Positions 26,726-34,609 of a stretch of 38,171 nucleotides of DNA are shown one piece after another (position 1 is the stretch's first letter; each line of letters starts with the position of its first letter). Position numbers and translations under genes: made by a program. The notes beneath the pieces were generated by a model. The model saw only the letters and a list, made by a program, of their open reading frames with translations, was not told the origin of the DNA and ran no database searches. The DNA lies in contig JAJXYR010000106.1 in the NCBI GenBank assembly GCA_021780475.1, forward strand, positions 1-38,171, written 5' to 3'. The stretch comes from Pseudomonadota bacterium. GTDB lineage: Bacteria > Pseudomonadota > Gammaproteobacteria > Steroidobacterales > Steroidobacteraceae.

Positions 26726-28107
26726 GCCACTAATCGATAACAGGGACGGTATTCGGCGCCGGCAAGCTTCATGCGGCGCTGGGCGACGAAGGATCGCAGC
26801 AGCCGGTCGAGGGGTTCCATGACCGCCGGCTCCCCGTAGAGCTCGAACGGGCCGTGCCGCTCGATCGCGTTGATGCCGTACTCCTTGACGTTGCCGGCCA
26901 CGATCCCCGAAAAGGCGCGGCGCAGATCCGCGGCGCGCTCGTGGACGGGCCGGTCCATGGACAAGCGGAGGGCGCTCATCGCCTCATGAGTCACATCGAA
27001 CGGGCGCTGGAATTCAGGCGGGATCTTCAACAGCCAGTTGAACCCGAAGGAGTCGCTGACGCGGCGCCGGTGGTCCTGCACGGCCGCGAGGCCGTGTACC
27101 AGCGCGCGCGCCACCGCCGGCGGATCGTCGAGGATGATCTGGAATCTGGACAGCGCCGCGGCGCCGAGCGTGGCGCCGATGAACTCGTGGATCTGTTGAA
27201 AATAATCGGCGCTGCCGGCCGGCCCCGTGAACACCACCGGGAACGGCTGATGTTGGTTCGCAGGATCGAGCAGGATGCCGAGCAGGTACAGAATCTCCTC
27301 GGCGGTTCCGGCCCCGCCCGGGAACACGACGATTCCATGGCCGAGGCGCACGAACGCCTCCAGCCGCTTTTCGATGTCCGGCATGATGACCAGCTGGCTG
27401 ACGATCGGATTCGGCGGCTCCGCGGCGATGATCCCCGGCTCCGTCAGCCCTAGATACCGCCCGTTCGCGATGCGCTGCTTCGAATGTCCGATCGTCGCGC
27501 CCTTCATGGGCCCCTTCATCGCGCCCGGCCCGCAGCCGGTGCAGACGTCGATGCCGCGCAGCCCGAGCTCGTACCCGACCTTTTTCGTATATTCGTATTC
27601 GGCGCGTGAAATCGAATGACCGCCCCAACAGACGATCAGATTCGGCTTGACCTGCAACTCGAGGATGCGGGCGTTGCGCAGGATGTGAAAAACCGCGTTG
27701 GTGATGCTGGGCGAATCGGTAAGATCGAAGCGGCCCCCGTCGATGATCTCGTTCGAGATGAACACGACGTCGCGCAGCACGGCGAACAGGTGCTCCTTGA
27801 TTCCGCGGATCATCGTGCCGTCGACGAACGCGCTCGCCGGGGCGTTCTTGATCTCCAGTTTGATGCCCCAGGCCTGGCGGACGATCCGCAGATCGAAGTC
27901 GCGGTATTTCTCGAAAATCAGCCGCGTATCATCGATGTTGCCGCCGGTGTTGAGCACGGCCAGCGCGCATTTTCGGAACAGCGGGTACAAGCCGCCCTGC
28001 CCTGAGTCCAGGAGCTTGGCGATTTCCTGCTGGGAGAGGTGCTCGAGACTGCCTAGCGGTGCGACTCGCGCATCAACCAGATCGGTTGAAAGAATTTCCG
28101 TTTCCAC
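26722..28107 (-). CDS. ppnN: Pyrimidine/purine nucleotide 5'-monophosphate nucleosidase (YgdH/PpnN, LOG family)
   Basis: 461 aa from GTG at 28107 (VETEILSTDLVDARVAPLGSLEHLSQQEIAKLLDSG); LOG-type motifs CTGCGPGAMKGPMKGA and VFPGGAGTAEEILYLLG. The 654-aa track ORF runs antisense-free but out of frame through the transpeptidase gene upstream. Confidence 0.92.
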   Translation of the reverse strand: METEILSTDLVDARVAPLGSLEHLSQQEIAKLLDSGQGGLYPLFRKCALAVLNTGGNIDDTRLIFEKYRDFDLRIVRQAWGIKLEIKNAPASAFVDGTMIRGIKEHLFAVLRDVVFISNEIIDGGRFDLTDSPSITNAVFHILRNARILELQVKPNLIVCWGGHSISRAEYEYTKKVGYELGLRGIDVCTGCGPGAMKGPMKGATIGHSKQRIANGRYLGLTEPGIIAAEPPNPIVSQLVIMPDIEKRLEAFVRLGHGIVVFPGGAGTAEEILYLLGILLDPANQHQPFPVVFTGPAGSADYFQQIHEFIGATLGAAALSRFQIILDDPPAVARALVHGLAAVQDHRRRVSDSFGFNWLLKIPPEFQRPFDVTHEAMSALRLSMDRPVHERAADLRRAFSGIVAGNVKEYGINAIERHGPFELYGEPAVMEPLDRLLRSFVAQRRMKLAGAEYRPCYRLVA

Positions 28108-28115
28108 TCGCGCCT

Positions 28116-28643
28116 CTAAGGGTAGATGTCGATGGGGATGTCGTCCTTTGTCCTCATCCAGACCTCGATCATGTTCGAGTCCGACAGCGCGATGCAGCCG
28201 TTGGTCCAGTCGCTGGTCGCGTAATAGGCGGCGGGGTAGCGCGGCGAATTCGGCGAACCATGGATCATGATGTCGTCGCCCGGCGCCCAATGATGCCGCT
28301 TCGCGCGCGCCTCGTCCTGCTTGTTGGGATAGGAAACCTGGATTGCGAGGAAGTAGTTGCTGCGCGGATTGCGCCTTACGAGCCTGTAATGCCCTTCCGG
28401 CGTGCGAAAGTCGTCCTCCCGCTCCTTCTGGCCGACGGGATTCAGGCCGAGTTCCACGTGATAAGCGCCGATCACCTGCGTGCCGCGATACAGGTAGAGC
28501 ATGTGCTGCGCCTTGCGGACCACGACACGGTCGGCGCGTACGAGTCCACCGTTGGCGGCCCCCGCCGACAGCGCGCCGCAAAGGGCACCCATCAGGATGA
28601 AGCAGACTCGCGCGGCCGCGAGTGGACGAAAGCGGATTGCCAT
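28116..28643 (-). CDS. L,D-transpeptidase, YkuD/YafK-like, exported
   Basis: 175 aa from ATG at 28643; signal-like MAIRFRPLAAARVCFILMGALCGALSAGAA; catalytic region DDIMIHGSPNSPRYPAAYYATSDWTNGCIALSDSNM. Confidence 0.9.
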   Translation of the reverse strand: MAIRFRPLAAARVCFILMGALCGALSAGAANGGLVRADRVVVRKAQHMLYLYRGTQVIGAYHVELGLNPVGQKEREDDFRTPEGHYRLVRRNPRSNYFLAIQVSYPNKQDEARAKRHHWAPGDDIMIHGSPNSPRYPAAYYATSDWTNGCIALSDSNMIEVWMRTKDDIPIDIYP

Positions 28644-28746
28644 GGGAAAGATTATAGCGTTTTGCGCGGGGATCGATATCGTGCATGGCGCACGTCCTCG
28701 ATTAATGGTTTCCGCTTGAGGCCGGCGGGCGTATCCTTTGGGCCCC

Positions 28747-29385
28747 ATGTTGACCGAAATGCCGCCTGATTGGCGCTCCTGCCTTGCCCGCCGCACCCGC
28801 CGGCTGATTCTGCCGGCGCTCGCGGCCTTGTTGTGCGCGTGCACGGGCGGATCGTCGCCTTCGTGGCGCCTGACGGATGTTCGCGGGCATCTGCCGGATC
28901 TGCGGTTTCATCTGACCGACGGCAATGGGCAGGCCGTCAGCGGCGAGACGTATCGCGGCAGGCTGGCCATGCTCTACTTCGGCTACACCCACTGTCCCGA
29001 TGTATGCCCGCTCACGCTGAGCCATCTGCACCTCGTCATGGAGAAGCTCGGGCCGCTCGCCTCGAACGTGCGCATCCTGTTCGTCAGTGTCGATCCGGCG
29101 CGCGACACCCCGGCCGTGATGCATGAATACGCCGCCGCATTCGATCCGCGCGTGGTGGGTCTCACCGGCGGCGAAAGCGAAATCGCCGCGGTGGCGAAGC
29201 GCTACCGGGTCGCCTTCACGCGCGGCCCGACGCTCGCCGGCGGCGGCTATGAGGTCAATCACAGCTCCGGGATTTATATATTCGATGCGCGGGGCCGCGC
29301 GCGCCTGCTCGGGACCCCCGGCGACAGCGTGGACGACATCGTCCACGATCTGCGGATCTTGATCGCCATGGAGAAGGATTCATGA
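28747..29385 (+). CDS. SCO1/SenC family copper chaperone
   Basis: YFGYTHCPDVCPLTLSHLHLVMEKLGP (CxxxC), FVSVDPARDTP, EVNHSSGIYIFDARGRARLL (distal His). Confidence 0.93.
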   Translation: MLTEMPPDWRSCLARRTRRLILPALAALLCACTGGSSPSWRLTDVRGHLPDLRFHLTDGNGQAVSGETYRGRLAMLYFGYTHCPDVCPLTLSHLHLVMEKLGPLASNVRILFVSVDPARDTPAVMHEYAAAFDPRVVGLTGGESEIAAVAKRYRVAFTRGPTLAGGGYEVNHSSGIYIFDARGRARLLGTPGDSVDDIVHDLRILIAMEKDS

Positions 29386-29834
29386 CGGTGTCACGGGCGC
29401 CGTCGCTGGCGGCGCTGCTGGTCTTCGCCACCGGCGGCGCGTGGGCGGGCGGGACCGGTGCGCTGCGCGCCGACGCCGCGTGGATTCGCGTGCTGCCCGG
29501 TGACCTGCCCGCGGCCGCCTATCTGACCTTGAGAAACGCGGGGGATGAGGAAGTCGCGCTGACGGGCGCCCGCTCGGCGTCGTATCGACGGATCATGCTG
29601 CACCGGAGCGCCGGAGTCGGCGGGATGGAGGGCATGGTGCCCGTCGCGCGGCTGCCGGTGCCCGCGCATGGGGCGGTCCGGCTCGCACCGGGCGGCTACC
29701 ACCTGATGCTGATGGACGCGGTGCGCCCGATCGCGCCCGGCCGGAAGGTGACGCTCACGCTGATTTTCGACGGCGGCAGGGAGAAGTTGGACGTGGCGTT
29801 CCTCGCGCGTCCGGCCAACGCCACCGGCCCCTAA
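29382..29834 (+). CDS. PCuAC-type periplasmic copper chaperone
   Basis: 150 aa, signal peptide, AAYLTLRNAGDEEVALTGARS, MLHRSAGVGGMEGM...LAPGGYHLMLMD (H..M..H.M copper motif); 4-nt overlap with the SCO1 gene. Confidence 0.92.
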   Translation: MTVSRAPSLAALLVFATGGAWAGGTGALRADAAWIRVLPGDLPAAAYLTLRNAGDEEVALTGARSASYRRIMLHRSAGVGGMEGMVPVARLPVPAHGAVRLAPGGYHLMLMDAVRPIAPGRKVTLTLIFDGGREKLDVAFLARPANATGP

Positions 29835-30709
29835 GGATCGGACGGCGCGTGCGGGCGGGCCGCCACGCGCGACGCCGCCGCGAGCCGCGGCCGTCGCTGC
29901 GACGAACGGCCGCGTGCGGAAAGCGAAATCCAATGGCGCAGAGCCACCAACGCGCCGACGACGCTCATCATGGCGCTCGGGATCCACAAGATGAGGCCGC
30001 CGAGGCGCTGAGACTGCATCGCGCTCACCCCGGCGAAGGCGCGCCCGCACAATTCATAGAGCGGATACAGGTCGGTGCGGGCGAAGGTTACGTAGGCACC
30101 GATCAAGATCTGCGGCAAGGCCACCGCCAAGGAGACCATGATCCGCACGCCCGGCGCGAGCCGGGCGGGCGGCTGCGGCCGACGGTCCAGCACCAGCCAC
30201 CAGAACAGGAGCCCGTCGACGGTCACGCTCCAGTTCATCAGCCGATACATCCGCCAGTCGAGCATTGCGATGAAATGCACAGACGGCCATAACCACAGAT
30301 AGATGATCCCGAAAAAGGCAAACGCGGCCACCCACGGATTCAAGAGGACGTTGAGAATTCCGCGCGGCGCCGGATGGCTGAGTGCTCGGCGCAGACGAAT
30401 CCGCCAGCGCAAACTCAGGCCCGCGCGCAATGCGGGCCCCGGGGAGGCCAGCATGATCAGGAACGGTCCGAGATGATGCAGCGCCAGATGCTGCAGGCGG
30501 TGGACGAAGAATTCGCGCTCCGCGTAATAGTCCAAATCGGTCTGCAGGCCCACGTAGATCAACGCGAGCCCCGACCAGAAGGCGAGCCGCCGCCAGGCAC
30601 CCGCGCGGCGACCGCGAGCGCCGCGCAGATACAGCAGCGCCGTTGCGCCGATGGCGAGGATCGCGGTCGGCGAGAATTCCCACGGACGCAGCCAGGATAG
30701 GAAAACCAT
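29831..30709 (-). CDS. Cytochrome c oxidase assembly protein, Caa3-type CtaG family
   Basis: 292 aa polytopic membrane protein: FFVHRLQHLALHHLGPFLIMLASPGPALRAGL...QRLGGLILWIPSAMMSVVGALVALRHWI. Confidence 0.85.
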   Translation of the reverse strand: MVFLSWLRPWEFSPTAILAIGATALLYLRGARGRRAGAWRRLAFWSGLALIYVGLQTDLDYYAEREFFVHRLQHLALHHLGPFLIMLASPGPALRAGLSLRWRIRLRRALSHPAPRGILNVLLNPWVAAFAFFGIIYLWLWPSVHFIAMLDWRMYRLMNWSVTVDGLLFWWLVLDRRPQPPARLAPGVRIMVSLAVALPQILIGAYVTFARTDLYPLYELCGRAFAGVSAMQSQRLGGLILWIPSAMMSVVGALVALRHWISLSARGRSSQRRPRLAAASRVAARPHAPSDP

Positions 30710-30724
30710 GCGGGGAGCGGCGGA

Positions 30725-30747
30725 CGGCGGGCGCGGAACGCCCGCCG
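30725..30747 (-). terminator. Hairpin between nrdJb and ctaG-like gene (terminator/attenuator without U-tract)
   Basis: Perfect 9-bp arms CGGCGGGCG / CGCCCGCCG with 5-nt loop CGGAA. Confidence 0.5.
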
Positions 30748-30759
30748 CTCACGCGCAGG

Positions 30760-31464
30760 CTACCCGCACTTGGAATCGCCGCAATTGAGGCAGGTCTGGC
30801 ATCCGTCCAGCATCACCACCGCCGCGGTGTTGCATTTGATGCAGAGCTGCGCGCCCTCGGGGAAGACCGGCTTCGAAAACGCGTCGGTCTGCTTCGTGCG
30901 CGCCTCGAACTCGGCGCGCTTCTCCTGCACGAGCTTGCGCTGGTGCTCGTCGAGCTCGGGCTTCTTCAGCAGGCCGATCGACTGCAGGTGGCGCTCGATC
31001 ACGTAGCCGAGCTCGGCTATGGTCGAGGGCATGTATTTGCCGCCCGGCTGCCAATAGCCGCCGCGCGGATCGAACACGGCCTTCAACTCGTCGACGAGAA
31101 AGGTCGTGTCGCCGCCCTTGCGGAACACCGCGGATATCACGCGCGTCAGCGCGACGATCCATTGAAAATGGTCGAGATTCTTCGAATTGATGAATATCTC
31201 GAACGGCCGCCTCTGTTCGTGCGGCGTTCCTTCGTTCAACAAGATGTCGTTGATCGTCACGTACATGGCGTGATCCGACACCGGCGTCTTGATCTTGTAC
31301 GTGGAGCCGATGAGGACCTCGGGCCGCTCCAGCTTTTCGTGCATCCAGATGACATTGTCCTGCGCCTTCACCGCCTCCTTCGGGGCGGCTTTCTGGCCTT
31401 CCGCCGCCTCGGGCTTGAGCACGCGGTACTTCGTGATCTTCTTTTCTATTTTGATGTGCGCCAT
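30760..31464 (-). CDS. nrdJb: Adenosylcobalamin-dependent ribonucleotide reductase small/C-terminal subunit NrdJb (TSCPD domain)
   Basis: 234 aa: TSCPD-like middle, C-terminal Cys cluster LCIKCNTAAVVMLDGCQTCLNCGDSKCG; starts 1 nt after the nrdJa stop. Confidence 0.9.
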   Translation of the reverse strand: MAHIKIEKKITKYRVLKPEAAEGQKAAPKEAVKAQDNVIWMHEKLERPEVLIGSTYKIKTPVSDHAMYVTINDILLNEGTPHEQRRPFEIFINSKNLDHFQWIVALTRVISAVFRKGGDTTFLVDELKAVFDPRGGYWQPGGKYMPSTIAELGYVIERHLQSIGLLKKPELDEHQRKLVQEKRAEFEARTKQTDAFSKPVFPEGAQLCIKCNTAAVVMLDGCQTCLNCGDSKCG

Positions 31465-31465
31465 G

Positions 31466-33613
31466 TCAGAACTTCCCGTAATAGCCTTCTTTTAGGGCGT
31501 CAAAGAGGTTGGCCGCGGTGTGCATCTCGCCGTCGTATTCGATTTCCTCGTCGCCCTTTGCCTCGACTTCCTTGCCGTCCTCCAGCGTGAACACGTAGGT
31601 GGTGTTCTTCAAATCCTCCTCCTTGACCAGCACGCCCTGGAACGCCTCGGGATTGAAGCGGAACGTGGTGCACCCCTTGAGCCCCTGGGCATGGGCATAC
31701 AGGTAGATGTCCTTGAAGTCCTCGTACTTGTAATCCGTCGGCACGTTGGCCGTTTTCGAGATCGACGAATCGACCCAGATCTGGGCGGCCGCTTGAATGT
31801 CGACGTGCTCGCGCGGCCCGATGTCGTCAGCCGACAGAAAATACTCGGGGAGTCTCTCCTGCGGGTTGGTCGAACCGGGCATCGCCCGCGGGTTCACGAG
31901 TTCGCGGTAGGCGAGCAGTTCGAACGAAAACACGTCGACCTTTTCCTTCGATTTCTTTCCCGGCCGGATCACGTTGCGGAAATAGTGGTGCGCGAACGAC
32001 GGCTCGATGCCGTTCGACGCGTTGTTGGCGAGCGACAGTGAAATGGTGCCGGTCGGCGCGATCGACGTGTGATGCGTGAATCGCGCGCCGACCTCCGCGA
32101 GTTCATCGACCAGTTCGGGCGACGCTTCCGCGATCCGCTGCATGTAGCGGCTGTAACGTGCGTGCAGCACCCTGCCCGGCACGCGCGCACCGACGCGCCA
32201 CCCGTCCCGGACCATCTCCGGTCGTTTGCGCAGCATCTCCGGCGTGACCGTAAACTCCTCCGTCATGATCGGCGCCGGACCTTTTTCCCGCGCCAGCTCG
32301 AGCGCAGCCTCCCATCCCGCCACCGCCATTTCACGCGCGACGTTCTGCGTGAACGCGACGGATTTGCGCGAACCGTATTTCATGCAAAGCATCGTGATCG
32401 CCGAGCCGAGCCCGAGAAACCCCATTCCGTGACGCCGCTTGCGCAAAATCTCGTCGCGTTGCGGCGCGAGCGGCAGCCCGTTGATTTCGACGACGTTGTC
32501 GAGCATGCGCGTGAACACCTTGACGACCCGCCGGTAGGTGTCCCAATCGAAGCGGGCATCTTCCGTGAACGGCTCCACGACGAATTTGGTCAGGTTCACG
32601 GACCCCAGGAGGCACGACCCGTACGGCGGCAGGGGCTGCTCGCCGCAGGGATTGGTCGCACGGATGTTTTCGGTCCACCAGTTGTTGTTCATTTCGTTGA
32701 CCCGGTCCACCAGGATGAATCCGGGCTCGGCGAAATCGTAGGTCGACGACATGATCAAGTCCCAGACACGCCGCGCGGGCAGGGTCTTGTAGATCTTGCA
32801 CGCGACCAGCCCTTCGTCGTTCGCGACATAGGCACCCGTATAGGGCCATTCGCGCCAGACGAACTTGGACGGGTCCTCGAGGTCCGGCCGCTCGGCCTCG
32901 TACTCTCGCTCGCTCAGCGGAAAGGCCAGCTTCCAGTCACCGTCGCTCTTGACCGCCTTCATGAACTCGTCGGTGATCAACAGCGAAAGGTTGAACTGCC
33001 GCAAGCGGCCGTTCTCCCGCTTCGCCCGGATGAACTCGAGCACATCCGGATGACCGATGTCGAACGTGCCCATCTGGGCGCCGCGGCGGCCTCCGGCCGA
33101 AGAGACCGTGAAACACATCTTGTCGTAGATATCCATGAAGGACAGCGGCCCGGACGTGTATGCGCCGGCACCGGAAACGTAGGCGCCGCGGGGCCGCAGC
33201 GTCGAGAACTCGTATCCGATCCCGCAGCCCGCCTTCAAGGTCAGGCCGGCTTCGTGGACCTTGTTCAGGATGTCGTCCATTGAATCCCGGATCGTTCCGG
33301 ACACGGTGCAATTGATCGTCGATGTCGCCGGCTTGTGCTCCAGAGAACCGGCGTTCGACGTCACGCGTCCGGCCGGAATGGCGCCGTGGCGCAACGCCCA
33401 AAGAAAGGATTCATACCATTCGCCGCGCGTCTCCTCGGATTCCACGTCCGACAGGGCACGCGCCACGCGCTTGTACGTGTCATCCATCGAGGCGTCGATC
33501 GGTACGCCATCCTTGTCGGCGAGGCGGTATTTCTTGTCCCAGATGTCGAGGGAAGCCTCCTGGAACGGGATGCTGTCTACGTCTTTTGGTTGAATATGGA
33601 CCACGGTATTCAT
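31466..33613 (-). CDS. nrdJa: Adenosylcobalamin-dependent (class II) ribonucleotide reductase catalytic subunit NrdJa
   Basis: 715 aa: INCTVSGTIRDSMDDIL, LKAGCGIGYEFSTLRPRGA, NPCGEQPLPPYGSCLLGSVNLTKFV, HHTSIAPTGTISL. Confidence 0.95.
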   Translation of the reverse strand: MNTVVHIQPKDVDSIPFQEASLDIWDKKYRLADKDGVPIDASMDDTYKRVARALSDVESEETRGEWYESFLWALRHGAIPAGRVTSNAGSLEHKPATSTINCTVSGTIRDSMDDILNKVHEAGLTLKAGCGIGYEFSTLRPRGAYVSGAGAYTSGPLSFMDIYDKMCFTVSSAGGRRGAQMGTFDIGHPDVLEFIRAKRENGRLRQFNLSLLITDEFMKAVKSDGDWKLAFPLSEREYEAERPDLEDPSKFVWREWPYTGAYVANDEGLVACKIYKTLPARRVWDLIMSSTYDFAEPGFILVDRVNEMNNNWWTENIRATNPCGEQPLPPYGSCLLGSVNLTKFVVEPFTEDARFDWDTYRRVVKVFTRMLDNVVEINGLPLAPQRDEILRKRRHGMGFLGLGSAITMLCMKYGSRKSVAFTQNVAREMAVAGWEAALELAREKGPAPIMTEEFTVTPEMLRKRPEMVRDGWRVGARVPGRVLHARYSRYMQRIAEASPELVDELAEVGARFTHHTSIAPTGTISLSLANNASNGIEPSFAHHYFRNVIRPGKKSKEKVDVFSFELLAYRELVNPRAMPGSTNPQERLPEYFLSADDIGPREHVDIQAAAQIWVDSSISKTANVPTDYKYEDFKDIYLYAHAQGLKGCTTFRFNPEAFQGVLVKEEDLKNTTYVFTLEDGKEVEAKGDEEIEYDGEMHTAANLFDALKEGYYGKF

Positions 33614-33703
33614 GAGCGTGACTGCTGCTCCTGCGGATAGTTATCGAGCGGACCCGGAAACACAAACGCCAAATCATCCCTGCGCGCCGGGCGAACCAGC
33701 CGA

Positions 33704-33719
33704 CCACTAGATCTTGTGA
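33704..33719. promoter_or_regulatory. NrdR-like box (proximal to nrdJa)
   Basis: CCACTAGATCTTGTGA matches the conserved positions of aCaCwAtATaTwGtGt; 12 of 14 core bases are self-complementary. Confidence 0.5.
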
Positions 33720-33759
33720 TTGGGCCTGAAGGTTAAGTCTCCGCAAGGATGCACGTCAA

Positions 33760-33850
33760 GACATAATGACGGTCTTTTTACACTATTTTTTTTATTTATA
33801 TATCAATTACTTATAATATATACCGAAGAATTTATCGAATTGCATTTTTG
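33760..33850. other. AT-rich island in the nrdJab/hsp20 divergent intergenic region
   Basis: tctttttacactattttttttatttatatatcaattacttataatatata, in strong contrast to the GC-rich surroundings. Confidence 0.8.
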
Positions 33851-33880
33851 CGCGTCATGGTCAAGCGGTTTAAGGCTCGA

Positions 33881-33896
33881 CCGCTAGATGTAGTGT
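33881..33896. promoter_or_regulatory. NrdR-like box (distal)
   Basis: CCGCTAGATGTAGTGT matches the conserved C.C.wA.AT.Tw.G.G positions of the NrdR consensus. Confidence 0.4.
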
Positions 33897-33940
33897 TCCA
33901 TGGTCTGCGGCGGCCGCAGCCGGATTCACGCACCCCGAAT

Positions 33941-33968
33941 GTTGAAATTCCGCCCGCCGTCCCTACCT
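33941..33968 (+). promoter_or_regulatory. Sigma32-like heat-shock promoter for hsp20
   Basis: GTTGAA - 14 bp - CCCTACCT versus consensus CTTGAA - N13-14 - CCCCATNT, 40 bp upstream of the hsp20 ATG. Confidence 0.55.
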
Positions 33969-34007
33969 CCCGAAACGTAACGGCAATCAACCAAGGAGGC
34001 ATCAGCC

Positions 34008-34439
34008 ATGACCGTCGTACGATATGAACCATGGGCCCTGGTCAACCGCCTGCAGAAGGATATCGACCAGTTGTTTGGCGCGCCGATCGCGACCGCCGCG
34101 GATTCCGGCGCGTGGCTCCCGCCGGTGGACATCCACGAAGAGGCGAATCGCTACCTCCTCACCGTGGACTTGCCGGGGGTCGACCCAAAACAAGTCGAGA
34201 TCACGTCCGAGCAGGGCGTCTTGACGATACGCGGGCACCGCAGCGAGACGGTGCGCGACAATGCTGCCGGGTACCGGCGCGTCGAGCGCGTCCAAGGCGA
34301 GTTCGAGCGGCGCTTCAGCCTGCCCGAGACTTCCGACGCGCAGGGCATCAAGGCCAAGGCGGCCAACGGCGTGCTGGAAATCACGATTCCGAAGCTCGCC
34401 CAGGTGCAGCCCCAACGGATAGCCGTCGAAGCGGCGTGA
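34008..34439 (+). CDS. Hsp20/alpha-crystallin small heat shock protein
   Basis: 143 aa: WLPPVDIHEEANRYLLTVDLPGVDPKQVEITSEQGVLTIRGHRSE...YRRVERVQGEFERRFSLPETSDAQGIKAKAANGVLEITIPK; SD aaggagg upstream. Confidence 0.95.
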   Translation: MTVVRYEPWALVNRLQKDIDQLFGAPIATAADSGAWLPPVDIHEEANRYLLTVDLPGVDPKQVEITSEQGVLTIRGHRSETVRDNAAGYRRVERVQGEFERRFSLPETSDAQGIKAKAANGVLEITIPKLAQVQPQRIAVEAA

Positions 34440-34504
34440 GCAGGCTGCGGGCGCCTGCTGCCCGGCGGTTCCGTGTAAGATCGCCGGATCCCGCGGGGAC
34501 ACCG

Positions 34505-34533
34505 GGTCCCGGACGGCGCGTACGTCCGGGACC
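34505..34533 (+). terminator. Strong inverted repeat downstream of hsp20 (probable terminator/attenuator)
   Basis: GGTCCCGGACG gcgcgta CGTCCGGGACC: perfect 11-bp stem, 7-nt loop, followed by weakly T-rich TTGGATTTTGG. Confidence 0.6.
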
Positions 34534-34609
34534 TTGGATTTTGGTCAACAACAGTGCGTTCAGGCGCGACGGCGGGCGGCCGCATCATGCCATACGGAGT
34601 GGATTGCGA

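Noticed and set aside
28108-28686. N-terminal 190-residue extension of ppnN in the track ORF
   Set aside because: It overlaps the L,D-transpeptidase gene out of frame; the homologous N-terminus METEILS-like begins at the GTG at 28107.
32069-33283. 404-aa plus-strand ORF antisense to nrdJa
   Set aside because: Shadow ORF; no recognisable domains.
33614-34007. Cobalamin riboswitch upstream of nrdJab
   Set aside because: No B12-box-like conserved core was found by eye; a covariance search would be needed to exclude it fully.
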